NCBI RefSeq assembly: GCF_029433855.1
Contig: NZ_JAROAU010000001.1
Coordinates: 807,089-871,088 of the forward strand
Source of the DNA: Candidatus Kosakonia sp. 282A-S69
Lineage (GTDB): Bacteria; Pseudomonadota; Gammaproteobacteria; Enterobacterales; Enterobacteriaceae
Reading direction: 5' to 3'
Length of the DNA: 64,000 bases
The translations under genes were made by a program, and so were the position numbers. Below are positions 1 to 9,823 of the stretch, in pieces; within the stretch, counting starts at the first letter, position 1, and every line of letters starts with the position of its first letter. The notes beneath the pieces were generated by a model. The model did no database searches and was not told where the DNA came from. It saw nothing but the letters and a program-made list of their open reading frames with translations.

Positions 1-361
1 CAACCCGCAGGCCGGATAAGGCGCGAGCCGCCATCCGGCAATGCAGACCGCACCCAATCCGCAGGCCGGATAAGGCGCGAGCCGCCATCCGGCATGCAGA
101 CCGCACCCAACCCGCAGGCCGGATAAGGCGCGAGCCGCCATCCGGCAATGCAGACCGCACCCAATCCGCAGGCCGGATAAGGCGTGAGCCGCCATCCGGC
201 AATGCAGATCGCACCCAACCCGCAGGCCGGATAAGGCGTGAGCCGCCATCCGGCAATGCAGACCGCACCAACCCGTAGGCCGGATAAGGCGCGAGCCGCC
301 ATCCGGCAATGCAGATCGCACCCAATCCGTAGGCCGGATAAGGCGCGAGCCGCCATCCGGC
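1..361. repeat. Tandem array of seven REP (BIME) hairpins
   Basis: Seven REP palindromes, each about 29 bp and built from gccggataaggcg, a short loop and cgccatccggc, start at 11, 65, 118, 172, 226, 279 and 333. The period alternates between 53 and 54 bp. The spacers (aatgcagaccgcacccaa and the like) are almost identical, so the whole unit is tandemly amplified rather than scattered. Variation is limited to single bases (gcgcgag/gcgtgag, cccgcag/atccgtag). The array continues to the left edge and may extend beyond it. It lies just past the 3' end of acpH, the usual extragenic REP location. No gene is seen here. Confidence 0.93.
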
Positions 362-381
362 AATGCCAAACGTGACGGCGT

Positions 382-963
382 TTACAGCGTCCCCGCGCGC
401 GCCTGCGCCATCATGCGCGGGTAAAACGCCCAAAACTGCGTCTCCAGCGCGTGATAATTGGCGTCAAGATCCTGCCAGGAGTCGCGCAGCGCCTCCAGCC
501 GCGGCCGGCGGCTCGCCATGCCGTTGAGCACATTCTGGATAAATGCCATCTCGCCGTAGCGCTCCATCCAGCGCTCCGACCATAAGTAATTGTTCAAATT
601 CACAAAGCGCGGCGGTGAGTCCGGCAGAATGGTCGCCACCTGCGAATGGGCATAGCGGATAAAATCCGTCAGTTCGATGTCGGGTGAGACCTGCGCCCAG
701 TGGCGCGAGAGAAAGTGATCCCACATCACATCCAGCGTAATCGGCGCGACCCGCCGCGTTTCGGGGCGAAACCACTCGCGGGCGGTTTTCACCTCCGGCA
801 GGTTGTCGGTCAGCACGTCAATACGGCGATGCATATGGATCCCTGCCACCACCTCCGGTGCGTAGAGGTCCTCCGGGTTGCCGCGAACAAAATCCGCCAG
901 CAGGTTACCGGCAAGGGAGCTGTTCGCCAGGTGGGCAAGGTGCAGGTGCGCTAAAAAATTCAT
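382..963 (-). CDS. acpH: Acyl carrier protein phosphodiesterase AcpH (YajB)
   Basis: A 193-residue cytosolic enzyme that hydrolyses the 4'-phosphopantetheine arm from holo-ACP to give apo-ACP. The N-terminus [12 protein letters not shown] followed by [13 protein letters not shown] is the family signature; Asp24 lies in the conserved LADF segment, and His-rich motifs (GIHMHRRID) supply likely metal ligands. The length equals that of the E. coli protein. The ATG at 963 is the natural start, since the opening residues match the family. The gene is divergent from queA, as in E. coli, with about 93 bp between the starts. The only oddity is the REP array immediately downstream. Identification is by recognised sequence and synteny. 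Confidence 0.95.
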   Translation of the reverse strand: MNFLAHLHLAHLANSSLAGNLLADFVRGNPEDLYAPEVVAGIHMHRRIDVLTDNLPEVKTAREWFRPETRRVAPITLDVMWDHFLSRHWAQVSPDIELTDFIRYAHSQVATILPDSPPRFVNLNNYLWSERWMERYGEMAFIQNVLNGMASRRPRLEALRDSWQDLDANYHALETQFWAFYPRMMAQARAGTL

Positions 964-1056
964 CTCTATTATTTATCCAAAAGCGGCTAACGGTTGCAGC
1001 GAAGGGGCGTGGGCACTAGACTACCCGCCTCTTATTTTATGTCTCGAGTCAGTGTC

Positions 1057-2121
1057 ATGCGCGTTACCGATTTCTCCTTTGAGTTACCCGAATCCCTGAT
1101 TGCCCACTATCCACAGCCTGAGCGCAGCAGCTGTCGCTTACTGTCGCTGGATGGCCCAACAGGCGCGCTGACGCACGGTACTTTCACCGATCTGCTCGAT
1201 AAGCTCAACCCGGGTGACCTGCTGGTGTTCAACAACACCCGCGTTATTCCGGCGCGCCTTTTCGGGCGTAAAGCCAGCGGCGGCAAGATTGAAGTGCTGG
1301 TTGAGCGCATGCTCGACGACAAACGTATTCTGGCACATATTCGCGCTTCTAAAGCGCCGAAGCCGGGTGCAGAGCTGCTGCTGGGCGATGCGGAAGATAT
1401 TCAGGCCACCATGGTCGCCCGCCACGATGCGCTGTTTGAAGTGGAATTCCACGATGAGCGCCCGGTGCTCGATATCCTTAACGCCATTGGCCATATGCCG
1501 CTGCCGCCCTATATCGATCGCCCGGATGAAGACGCCGACCGCGAACTCTATCAAACGGTCTATAGCCAGAAACCTGGTGCCGTTGCTGCACCGACGGCAG
1601 GTCTGCATTTTGATGAGCCGCTGCTGGAGCGCCTGCGCAACAAGGGTATCGAGATGGCTTTTGTCACCCTGCACGTGGGCGCGGGGACCTTCCAGCCGGT
1701 GCGCGTTGATAGTATCGAAGATCACATCATGCACTCCGAATATGCCGAAGTGCCGCAAGAGGTGGTGGATGCGGTGCTGGCGGCAAAAGCGCGCGGCAAC
1801 CGCGTCGTAGCGGTCGGGACGACCTCCGTGCGCTCGCTGGAGAGCGCCGCGCAGGCGGCAAAAGCGGAACTGATCGAACCCTTCTTTGGCGACACGCAGA
1901 TCTTTATCTATCCGGGTTATCAATACAAAGTGATTGATGCGCTGGTCACCAACTTCCATCTGCCGGAATCGACGCTGATTATGCTGGTCTCTGCGTTTGC
2001 GGGGTATCAACACACTATGAATGCGTACCGCGCCGCAGTTGCTGAAAAATATCGCTTTTTTAGTTACGGGGATGCGATGTTTATCACGTACAATCCGCAA
2101 GCGATTTTAGAGCGCCCTTAA
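1057..2121 (+). CDS. queA: S-adenosylmethionine:tRNA ribosyltransferase-isomerase QueA
   Basis: Transfers and isomerises the ribosyl group of SAM onto 7-aminomethyl-7-deazaguanine at tRNA position 34, making epoxyqueuosine. The start [19 protein letters not shown] matches the E. coli protein, so I chose the ATG at 1057 (354 aa). In-frame starts at 994 and 1039 would add residues not found in the family. Family blocks include [28 protein letters not shown] and [18 protein letters not shown]. It is first in the queA-tgt-yajC-secD-secF run; QueA acts after Tgt in the pathway. A longer spacer than I recall in E. coli separates it from tgt. Confidence 0.96.
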   Translation: MRVTDFSFELPESLIAHYPQPERSSCRLLSLDGPTGALTHGTFTDLLDKLNPGDLLVFNNTRVIPARLFGRKASGGKIEVLVERMLDDKRILAHIRASKAPKPGAELLLGDAEDIQATMVARHDALFEVEFHDERPVLDILNAIGHMPLPPYIDRPDEDADRELYQTVYSQKPGAVAAPTAGLHFDEPLLERLRNKGIEMAFVTLHVGAGTFQPVRVDSIEDHIMHSEYAEVPQEVVDAVLAAKARGNRVVAVGTTSVRSLESAAQAAKAELIEPFFGDTQIFIYPGYQYKVIDALVTNFHLPESTLIMLVSAFAGYQHTMNAYRAAVAEKYRFFSYGDAMFITYNPQAILERP

Positions 2122-3453
<1,332 letters not shown>

Positions 3454-3474
3454 TTTAATAATGAGGGAATTTGA

Positions 3475-3807
3475 ATGAGCTTTTTTATTTCTGACGCGGT
3501 AGCGGCAGCAGGCGCACCGGCGCAGGGCAGCCCGATGTCTCTGATCCTGATGCTGGTAGTATTTGGTCTGATCTTCTACTTCATGATCCTGCGCCCGCAG
3601 CAAAAACGTACCAAAGAGCATAAAAAGCTGATGGACTCCATCGCGAAAGGCGATGAAGTGCTGACCAACGGTGGCCTGGTTGGGCGCGTAACCAAAGTAG
3701 CGGAAACCGGCTACATTGCTATCGCACTGAACGACACCACTGAAGTGGTAATCAAACGTGACTTCGTAGCTGCCGTTCTGCCGAAAGGCACCATGAAGGC
3801 GCTGTAA
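3475..3807 (+). CDS. yajC: Sec translocon accessory protein YajC
   Basis: A 110-residue single-pass inner-membrane protein that associates with SecD and SecF. One hydrophobic segment (about residues 20-40, LILMLVVFGLIFYFMILRP) is followed by a basic QQKRTKEHKK stretch and a cytoplasmic domain containing GDEVLTNGGLVGRV, the YajC family hallmark. ATG 3475 has GAGGGA upstream (tgagggaatttg). It sits 21 bp after tgt and 27 bp before secD, consistent with cotranscription. Length and sequence are ordinary for the family. Confidence 0.96.
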   Translation: MSFFISDAVAAAGAPAQGSPMSLILMLVVFGLIFYFMILRPQQKRTKEHKKLMDSIAKGDEVLTNGGLVGRVTKVAETGYIAIALNDTTEVVIKRDFVAAVLPKGTMKAL

Positions 3808-3834
3808 TTTTCGTTTTTCCCAAAGGGAACTGCC

Positions 3835-5682
3835 GTGTTAAACCGTTATCCTTTGTGGAAGTACATCATGCTGGTCGTCGTCCTTATCGTCGGCCTGCTT
3901 TACGCACTTCCCAACCTCTATGGTGAGGATCCGGCTGTTCAGATCTCTGGCGCGCGCGGTGTCGCCGCCAGCGAACAAACTCTGATCCAGGTCCGGAACG
4001 AACTAACAAAAGAAAAGATCCGCTGGAAGTCTGTGGCGATGGAAGAGGGCACGGTTCTTGCCCGCTTTGAATCGACCGACACCCAGCTGCGCGCGCGTGA
4101 AGTCCTGCTCAGCGCATTAGGCGACAAATATGTTGTCGCGCTCAACCTTGCACCAGCCACGCCTCGCTGGCTCTCCCTCATTAAAGCGGAACCGATGAAA
4201 CTCGGCCTCGACTTACGTGGCGGGGTTCACTTCCTGATGGAAGTGGATATGCAAACGGCGCTGGGTAAATTGCAGGAACAGAATATCGACAGCCTGCGCA
4301 GCGATCTGCGGGAAAAAGGCATTCCTTACTCCACCGTGCGTAAGGAAGATAACTATGGTCTTAGCATTCAGTTTCGCGACAGCGCGGCGCGCGACCAGGC
4401 GAATAACTACCTGACCGGCCGTCATCGCGATCTCGTCTTCTCTAATCAGGGCGACAACGTGCTGCGCGTGGTGATGAGCGATGCGCGTCTGAGCGAAGCC
4501 CGTGAATATGCTGTTCAGCAGAACATCAACATCCTGCGTAACCGTGTCAACCAGCTTGGCGTTGCCGAGCCGCTGGTGCAGCGTCAGGGCGCTGACCGCA
4601 TTGTGGTTGAACTGCCGGGTATTCAGGACACGGCGCGTGCGAAAGAGATTCTGGGCGCGACCGCCACGCTTGAGTTCCGTCTGGTTAATACCAATGTCGA
4701 CGCTTCAGCTGCGGCAAATGGTCGTATACCGGGTGATTCCGAAGTGAAAGAGACACGTGATGGACGGCCAGTTGTGCTGTACAAACGCGTAATCCTCACC
4801 GGCGACCACATTACCGACTCGACCTCCAGCCAGGATGAGTACAACGTACCGCAGGTGAATATTTCACTCGATAGCGCGGGCGGTAACATCATGTCTAACT
4901 TCACCAAGGACAACATCAATAAACCGATGGCGACCCTGTTTGTGGAGTACAAAGACAGCGGTAAAAAGGATGCCAACGGTCGCGCAATTCTGGTGAAGCA
5001 GGAAGAGGTGATTAATATCGCCAATATCCAGTCTCGCCTGGGTAACAGCTTCCGTATTACCGGTATCCAAAACGCCAACGAAGCACGTCAGCTCTCGCTG
5101 CTGCTGCGTGCGGGTGCGTTGATTGCGCCGATTCAGATTGTGGAAGAGCGTACCATCGGCCCAACCCTTGGCGCGCAGAACATCACGCAAGGTCTGGAAG
5201 CGTGTCTGGCCGGTCTGGCGGTGTCGATCATCTTTATGATCTTCTTCTATAAGAAGTTTGGCCTGATTGCGACCTCGGCGCTGCTGGCGAACCTGGTGCT
5301 GATTGTCGGCATTATGTCGCTGCTGCCGGGTGCCACGCTGACCATGCCGGGGATTGCGGGGATCGTGCTAACCCTTGCGGTGGCAGTGGATGCTAACGTA
5401 CTGATAAACGAACGTATTAAAGAAGAGCTGAGTAACGGACGATCCGTGCAGCAGGCGATTCACGAAGGTTATCAGGGCGCGTTCTCGTCCATTTTCGATG
5501 CCAACATCACCACGTTGATCAAAGTGCTTATCCTTTACGCGGTGGGTACTGGCTCAATCAAAGGCTTTGCTATCACCACCGGTATCGGTGTGGCGACGTC
5601 CATGTTCACCGCTATTGTCGGTACCCGTGCCATCGTCAACCTGTTGTACGGCGGCAAACGCATTAACAAGCTGTCTATCTGA
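3835..5682 (+). CDS. secD: Protein translocase subunit SecD
   Basis: Proton-motive-force-driven subunit that, with SecF, pulls substrates out of the SecYEG channel on the periplasmic side. The protein is 615 aa, as in E. coli. There is an N-terminal membrane helix (about residues 9-28), a large periplasmic P1 region containing [16 protein letters not shown], and a C-terminal block of five hydrophobic helices including [25 protein letters not shown], the RND-like proton-relay motif. The start is GTG at 3835, with AAAGGGA at about 3821-3827. The secF start lies 10 bp after its stop, suggesting translational coupling. Confidence 0.97.
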   Translation: MLNRYPLWKYIMLVVVLIVGLLYALPNLYGEDPAVQISGARGVAASEQTLIQVRNELTKEKIRWKSVAMEEGTVLARFESTDTQLRAREVLLSALGDKYVVALNLAPATPRWLSLIKAEPMKLGLDLRGGVHFLMEVDMQTALGKLQEQNIDSLRSDLREKGIPYSTVRKEDNYGLSIQFRDSAARDQANNYLTGRHRDLVFSNQGDNVLRVVMSDARLSEAREYAVQQNINILRNRVNQLGVAEPLVQRQGADRIVVELPGIQDTARAKEILGATATLEFRLVNTNVDASAAANGRIPGDSEVKETRDGRPVVLYKRVILTGDHITDSTSSQDEYNVPQVNISLDSAGGNIMSNFTKDNINKPMATLFVEYKDSGKKDANGRAILVKQEEVINIANIQSRLGNSFRITGIQNANEARQLSLLLRAGALIAPIQIVEERTIGPTLGAQNITQGLEACLAGLAVSIIFMIFFYKKFGLIATSALLANLVLIVGIMSLLPGATLTMPGIAGIVLTLAVAVDANVLINERIKEELSNGRSVQQAIHEGYQGAFSSIFDANITTLIKVLILYAVGTGSIKGFAITTGIGVATSMFTAIVGTRAIVNLLYGGKRINKLSI

Positions 5683-5692
5683 GGAGTGCGTT

Positions 5693-6664
5693 GTGGCACA
5701 GGATTATACTGTTGAACAATTGAACCATGGTCGTAAAGTCTGGGACTTTATGCGCTGGGACAACTGGGCTTTTATCATTTCCGGCGGGCTGCTGATCCTC
5801 TCCATCATTGTGATGGGCATTCGCGGTTTTAACTGGGGCCTGGATTTTACCGGCGGTACGGTTATCGAAATCTCGCTGGAGAAACCGGCGGATATGGACG
5901 TCATGCGCGAAGCGCTGGAGAAAGCGGGCTTCCAGGATCCGCTACTGCAGAACTTCGGCAGCAGCCGCGACATCATGGTACGCATGCCGCCAGCGCAGAG
6001 CGATAACGGCGGGCAGCTGCTGGGTAGCAAAGTGGTGAGCGTCATTAACGAAGCGACCAGCCAGAATGCCGCCGTGAAGCGTATTGAGTTCGTTGGTCCG
6101 AGCGTTGGCGCGGATCTGGCACAAACCGGCGGCATGGCGCTGCTGGTGGCGCTGATCAGCATCCTCGTTTATGTCGGTTTCCGTTTCGAATGGCGCCTGG
6201 CGGCGGGCGTGGTTATCGCGCTGGCGCACGACGTCATCATTACCATGGGCGTGCTGTCGCTGTTCCAGATCGAGGTTGATCTGACCATCGTGGCCTCTCT
6301 GATGTCGGTGATCGGTTACTCGCTCAACGACAGTATCGTGGTTTCGGACCGTATCCGTGAGAACTTCCGTAAGATCCGTCGCGGTACGCCGTATGAGATC
6401 TTCAACATCTCACTGACGCAGACGCTGCACCGTACCCTGATCACCTCCGGCACGACGCTGGTGGTGATCCTGATGCTCTATCTCTTCGGCGGCGCGATGC
6501 TGAAAGGCTTCTCACTGACGATGCTGATTGGTGTTTCTATCGGTACGGCCTCTTCCATCTATGTTGCTTCAGCGCTGGCGCTGAAACTTGGGATGAAGCG
6601 CGAGCATCTCCTGCAACAGAAAGTGGAAAAAGAGGGGGCGGATCAGCCCTCGATTCTGCCGTAA
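5693..6664 (+). CDS. secF: Protein translocase subunit SecF
   Basis: Partner of SecD in the inner membrane, 323 aa. I took GTG 5693 as the start because [20 protein letters not shown] matches the family opening and GAGGAG lies just upstream at 5681-5686. A longer in-frame reading from 5567 overlaps secD and is not needed. Features are a first helix near residues 19-38, the periplasmic [16 protein letters not shown] segment, and the C-terminal membrane block with [18 protein letters not shown]. It is the last gene of the operon; the strong terminator that follows marks the boundary with the accessory block. Confidence 0.97.
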   Translation: MAQDYTVEQLNHGRKVWDFMRWDNWAFIISGGLLILSIIVMGIRGFNWGLDFTGGTVIEISLEKPADMDVMREALEKAGFQDPLLQNFGSSRDIMVRMPPAQSDNGGQLLGSKVVSVINEATSQNAAVKRIEFVGPSVGADLAQTGGMALLVALISILVYVGFRFEWRLAAGVVIALAHDVIITMGVLSLFQIEVDLTIVASLMSVIGYSLNDSIVVSDRIRENFRKIRRGTPYEIFNISLTQTLHRTLITSGTTLVVILMLYLFGGAMLKGFSLTMLIGVSIGTASSIYVASALALKLGMKREHLLQQKVEKEGADQPSILP

Positions 6665-6679
6665 CAGACGGGCAATAAT

Positions 6680-6712
6680 AAAAAACCGCAGCGTAATGTT
6701 GCGGTTTTTTTT
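6680..6712 (+). terminator. Rho-independent terminator after secF
   Basis: The arms aaaaaaccgca and tgcggttttttt pair around a short loop and end in a run of eight T. It closes the queA-secF transcription unit. In K-12-type genomes yajD and tsx would follow; here the accessory block begins. Confidence 0.9.
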
Positions 6713-6790
6713 GCCTGAAATATTCGTAGAATTTATTGGTTAATTATTTCCATCTAATATTTATATCGATTTCGCGTTTCTGTTTATTTC

Positions 6791-6838
6791 CCTCCCGATA
6801 TTACTAATAAATATTCATCCTGCACCGGGAGGTTTTTT
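6791..6838 (+). terminator. Possible second terminator or attenuator before the regulator gene
   Basis: The arms cctcccg (6791-6797) and cgggagg (6826-6832) are perfect complements separated by 28 AT-rich bases and followed immediately by six T. The hairpin lies in the AT-rich 179-bp gap between secF and the first accessory gene, ending about 53 bp before its ATG. It could be a leader attenuator for the phosphorelay operon or a relic terminator. The long loop makes it weaker than a classic terminator. Confidence 0.4.
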
Positions 6839-6891
6839 GCTAGAGTAGCCGCCACTCCTGTAATAACGATGCCACCTGAAAACCCGTAAGC

Positions 6892-7515
6892 ATGGTAATG
6901 GAAAAAAAGATCCTGATAGCTGACGATCACCCCATCTATTTAATGGGGTTGCGCGCATTACTCTCACCGCTTGCCGGGCAATATCATATCGTTGACGAGG
7001 CGCTCACCACCGATGACGTAATAAGCAAGCTTGAACGTGATGATATCGATATTCTGATTACCGATTTCAGTATGCCCGGGGATAAATATAACGATGGCCT
7101 CGCCCTGATTCAGTTAATTAAACGGCGCTGGCCTGAACTGCTGATTATTGTGGTGACGATGATTGATAACCCGGGTATTCAGCGCGCGTTACGGCAGCTT
7201 GGCGTGCATGGTGTGCTCAGCAAAGCGGGTCTCTCAACGGAGTTAGTGCATTTTATAAAAGGGCTTACCGGCACATTTGCACCCAGCAAACCCACTGCCG
7301 ATGTACCCGCCCCGGCAGGCATCAGCCTGACGCCTAAAGAGAGCGAAGTGCTGCGTCTGCTGCTGCGCGGCTTAACGGTGAGCGATATCAGCACCCGCCT
7401 TAATCGCACCAAACAGACCGTCAGCGCACAAAAGAAGAGCGCGATGCGCAAGCTGGGCGTCACCTCCGAATATGAACTTTATCAACAGTTGCAACAGCTT
7501 GGGCTGGCCAGCTGA
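6892..7515 (+). CDS. RcsB-like LuxR/NarL-family response regulator
   Basis: 207 aa with a receiver domain (residues 5-125) and a C-terminal LuxR-type helix-turn-helix (about 143-205). Acidic pocket Asp11-Asp12, phospho-acceptor Asp58 in ILITDFSMPGD, switch Thr89 and Lys111 are all present, so it should be phosphorylatable. DFSMPGDKYNDG and LTPKESEVLRLLLRGL are strongly RcsB-like, but this is a separate paralogue, not rcsB. ATG 6892 and ATG 6898 are both possible starts; neither has a strong ribosome binding site. Next come an HPt protein and a hybrid kinase that together can form a phosphorelay ending here. Likely target (inference): the chitinase and LPMO genes downstream. Confidence 0.85.
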   Translation: MVMEKKILIADDHPIYLMGLRALLSPLAGQYHIVDEALTTDDVISKLERDDIDILITDFSMPGDKYNDGLALIQLIKRRWPELLIIVVTMIDNPGIQRALRQLGVHGVLSKAGLSTELVHFIKGLTGTFAPSKPTADVPAPAGISLTPKESEVLRLLLRGLTVSDISTRLNRTKQTVSAQKKSAMRKLGVTSEYELYQQLQQLGLAS

Positions 7516-8250
7516 TTGCCGACAGTGAAGATGAAGATCCCAGCCAACCTGCTCGTTACCTTTGACGCATCGCAACAGAGGCTGTTAACGCAGCAGTGCC
7601 AGGTGGATGTTCTTAATAAGATCGAAGTTATTGAGAGCGAATCCGCTATCAGCGCGCTGCGCCGTCACTGCTGGAACGCCCTGATGGTGGATTTAACCCA
7701 CGACCTCAAGCCAGGCCTGATGCTTATCAACCGGGTGCTGGCGGCCGAACTGGCGGGCACCTTCGCGCCGCCGGGGCTGCTGCTGGCCTGCAGCGCAACC
7801 CCGGAGACCTTAAACAGATCTCTGCTGCATCTTAACGGCTTTGATCGGCTTGTCGCCTTACCGATAACCGAAACCTTGCCCTGTGCCGCGCCGCAGGCGG
7901 TGGATCTCAGGGAGCTAAATGCGCTGGCAGGCGAGCAACCGGCGGTTATTGATGCGATGATCCCAGTGCTTATTCAGGCGCTTAAAGAGGATATTTGCCA
8001 CCTCACCACTCTGCCTGTGCAGACGCCGCTCACGACAATTGCTGATATCGCCCACCGAATGAAATCCTCCTGGCATCTGCTGGGCATCAGCCGCGCCAGA
8101 CGAAGCTGCATCATTATGGAGCGCCTGCCTGCACTGCTGGAAAGCGGTGTTATAACCACGCAGGAGAGCGAAAAGATGCGCATCAATTTTATTTCAGTGC
8201 TGTTTGCGTCGCTTCATCAATGTAAGAGGCTGTTATCCGCGCACCGGTAA
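7516..8250 (+). CDS. Degenerate receiver plus HPt phosphotransfer protein
   Basis: 244 aa if TTG 7516, directly after the upstream stop, is used; ATG 7531 is an alternative. The C-terminal third has an HPt signature, IADIAHRMKSSWHLLGIS, with His180 as the likely phospho-histidine. The N-terminal about 120 residues follow a receiver-like pattern (ALMVDLTHDLKPGL, then LLLACSAT, then DRLVALPI), but the acidic pocket at the first strand is missing and the switch Lys is replaced, so it is probably not a normal phospho-acceptor. It supplies the HPt step absent from the adjacent hybrid kinase. No gene name is recognised; the role is inferred from motif and context. Confidence 0.7.
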   Translation: MPTVKMKIPANLLVTFDASQQRLLTQQCQVDVLNKIEVIESESAISALRRHCWNALMVDLTHDLKPGLMLINRVLAAELAGTFAPPGLLLACSATPETLNRSLLHLNGFDRLVALPITETLPCAAPQAVDLRELNALAGEQPAVIDAMIPVLIQALKEDICHLTTLPVQTPLTTIADIAHRMKSSWHLLGISRARRSCIIMERLPALLESGVITTQESEKMRINFISVLFASLHQCKRLLSAHR

Positions 8251-8317
8251 CGTGATGCTGACGGTTAAATAGCTCTCCCTTTTCCTGCTGGTGAATCTCT
8301 TTAAAGCGGAGCAGATC

Positions 8318-9655
8318 GTGCGCAGCGTTACTTTTTATCGCCTCTCGTGGCTCGCTTGTGTGCCGGGGCTGTTTTTCTTCTCTCTGCCTGCGTATGCCGC
8401 GCTCTCTGCACGCTGGCATGATGCGGGTTTGCTGAGCGCCATATGTATGGGGGCGCTTCTCCTCTTACTGGTTTACGGGTACGCACAGCGCAGAAAGCGC
8501 ATCCGCAACCTGCCGCGCAATGAGACGGCGGCTGCAAGCCTTATGAAAAACCACTTCCTCGCTATCATTGGCCATGAAATCCGCACGCCGCTCCATGCGA
8601 TCCTCGGCATCCTGGAGTTGCAGATCAAACAGAATGCGCAGACGCAACATCCCCAGCCGATGCTGGAGGTGGCATACGATGCGGCAAAAGATCTGCTGGC
8701 GTTAGTCGGTGATGTTCTTGATCTGTCGCGCATTGAGTCGGGCCATATGCCCCTTGCCCCCTCTGCGCAGGAGCTGGTGAGCCTGACCCGCTCCGTGGTG
8801 CAGCTCTTTGAGGAGGCGAGCGAACAGAAGCAGCTTGCTACCCATTTTTCGGTTGTCGGCGGCGCACGCTGCCCGGTGCTGATTGATCCCTCACGTTACA
8901 AGCAGATCCTCTCCAACTTGCTGAGTAACGCCATTAAGTTCACGCGCGAAGGGGAGATCCGCATTACGCTCTCCCACCATGTAACCGATGAGCGGCAAAT
9001 CGCGGTTTCGCTGACCGTTGCTGATACCGGCCCCGGCATTGCGCCAGAGCATCAGGCGCGGCTCTTCACCCCTTTCACCCAGGTCGGCTCCTGTAAGGAT
9101 CGCGTGCAGGAGGGATCGGGCCTTGGCCTCGCCATCTGTCAGGCGCTGTGCGAATTAATGGCAGGAGAACTTATCCTGGCCAGCACGCCCGGCAAAGGTA
9201 CCCGCGTCACGCTGCAACTCACGTTACCGTTGTCCGATGAGACTTGCCCGGCGCAGACAGCCCTGCAGGAGAGGCCGGGTGCAACCGCAACGGGCAAGCG
9301 GGTGATGATAGTTGATGATTACCGGCCAAATCTGCTGCTGCTGCGCCACCAGCTCGAACAGCTCGGCCATCAGGTGACGCAAGCGCAAAGCGCAGATGAG
9401 GCGCTGGCAAAATGGCATGCCCGGCAGCCGTTTGATTACATTCTGATGGATTGCAATATGCCGCAGATGGATGGCTTTACGCTGGCAAAAATAATTCGTC
9501 TTCAGGAGCAGCAGCAGGCTATTTCCCGGGCGACCCTGTTGGGTTTTACCGCTATTGCTCAGCCAGACATTATTGCGCAGTGCCAAAACGCGGGAATGGA
9601 TGGCTGTCTGTTTAAACCCTGCAGCCAGCAGGAACTTGCAAAATGGATAATATAA
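8318..9655 (+). CDS. Hybrid sensor histidine kinase (HisKA-HATPase-REC)
   Basis: I prefer GTG 8318 as the start (445 aa): GGAG at 8308-8311 is well placed and the protein then opens with a signal-like segment ending FFFSLPAYA. An in-frame GTG at 8291 would add nine residues without a ribosome binding site. Two hydrophobic stretches are separated by only about 12 residues, so there is almost no periplasmic sensor. Numbered from GTG 8291, motifs are HisKA GHEIRTPL (His95), N-box Asn213, G1 DTGPGI, G2 GSGLGL, then a receiver with Asp387 (LMDCNMPQMDG) and Lys442. It lacks an HPt domain, which the upstream gene provides. A membrane kinase feeding the RcsB-like regulator is the simplest reading. 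Confidence 0.85.
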   Translation: MRSVTFYRLSWLACVPGLFFFSLPAYAALSARWHDAGLLSAICMGALLLLLVYGYAQRRKRIRNLPRNETAAASLMKNHFLAIIGHEIRTPLHAILGILELQIKQNAQTQHPQPMLEVAYDAAKDLLALVGDVLDLSRIESGHMPLAPSAQELVSLTRSVVQLFEEASEQKQLATHFSVVGGARCPVLIDPSRYKQILSNLLSNAIKFTREGEIRITLSHHVTDERQIAVSLTVADTGPGIAPEHQARLFTPFTQVGSCKDRVQEGSGLGLAICQALCELMAGELILASTPGKGTRVTLQLTLPLSDETCPAQTALQERPGATATGKRVMIVDDYRPNLLLLRHQLEQLGHQVTQAQSADEALAKWHARQPFDYILMDCNMPQMDGFTLAKIIRLQEQQQAISRATLLGFTAIAQPDIIAQCQNAGMDGCLFKPCSQQELAKWII

Positions 9656-9823
9656 ACGCGGCGCCGATCAGCGACTAAAAAAGCGTATCGCTTATTGCCA
9701 GGAATTTTCCTTGCTTACGCTTCTCGCTTCTCAACTCAGCAAAGAGAGCGCTAATAGGATTATTTATCGCCGGGATTAACATGGAGGACAGAATAATTAC
9801 TTACCCTGTAACAGGAGGTTACA

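Noticed and set aside
1-361. CRISPR array
   Set aside because: The period is 53-54 bp, but the repeats are classic REP palindromes and the spacers are almost identical to one another; no cas genes are nearby.
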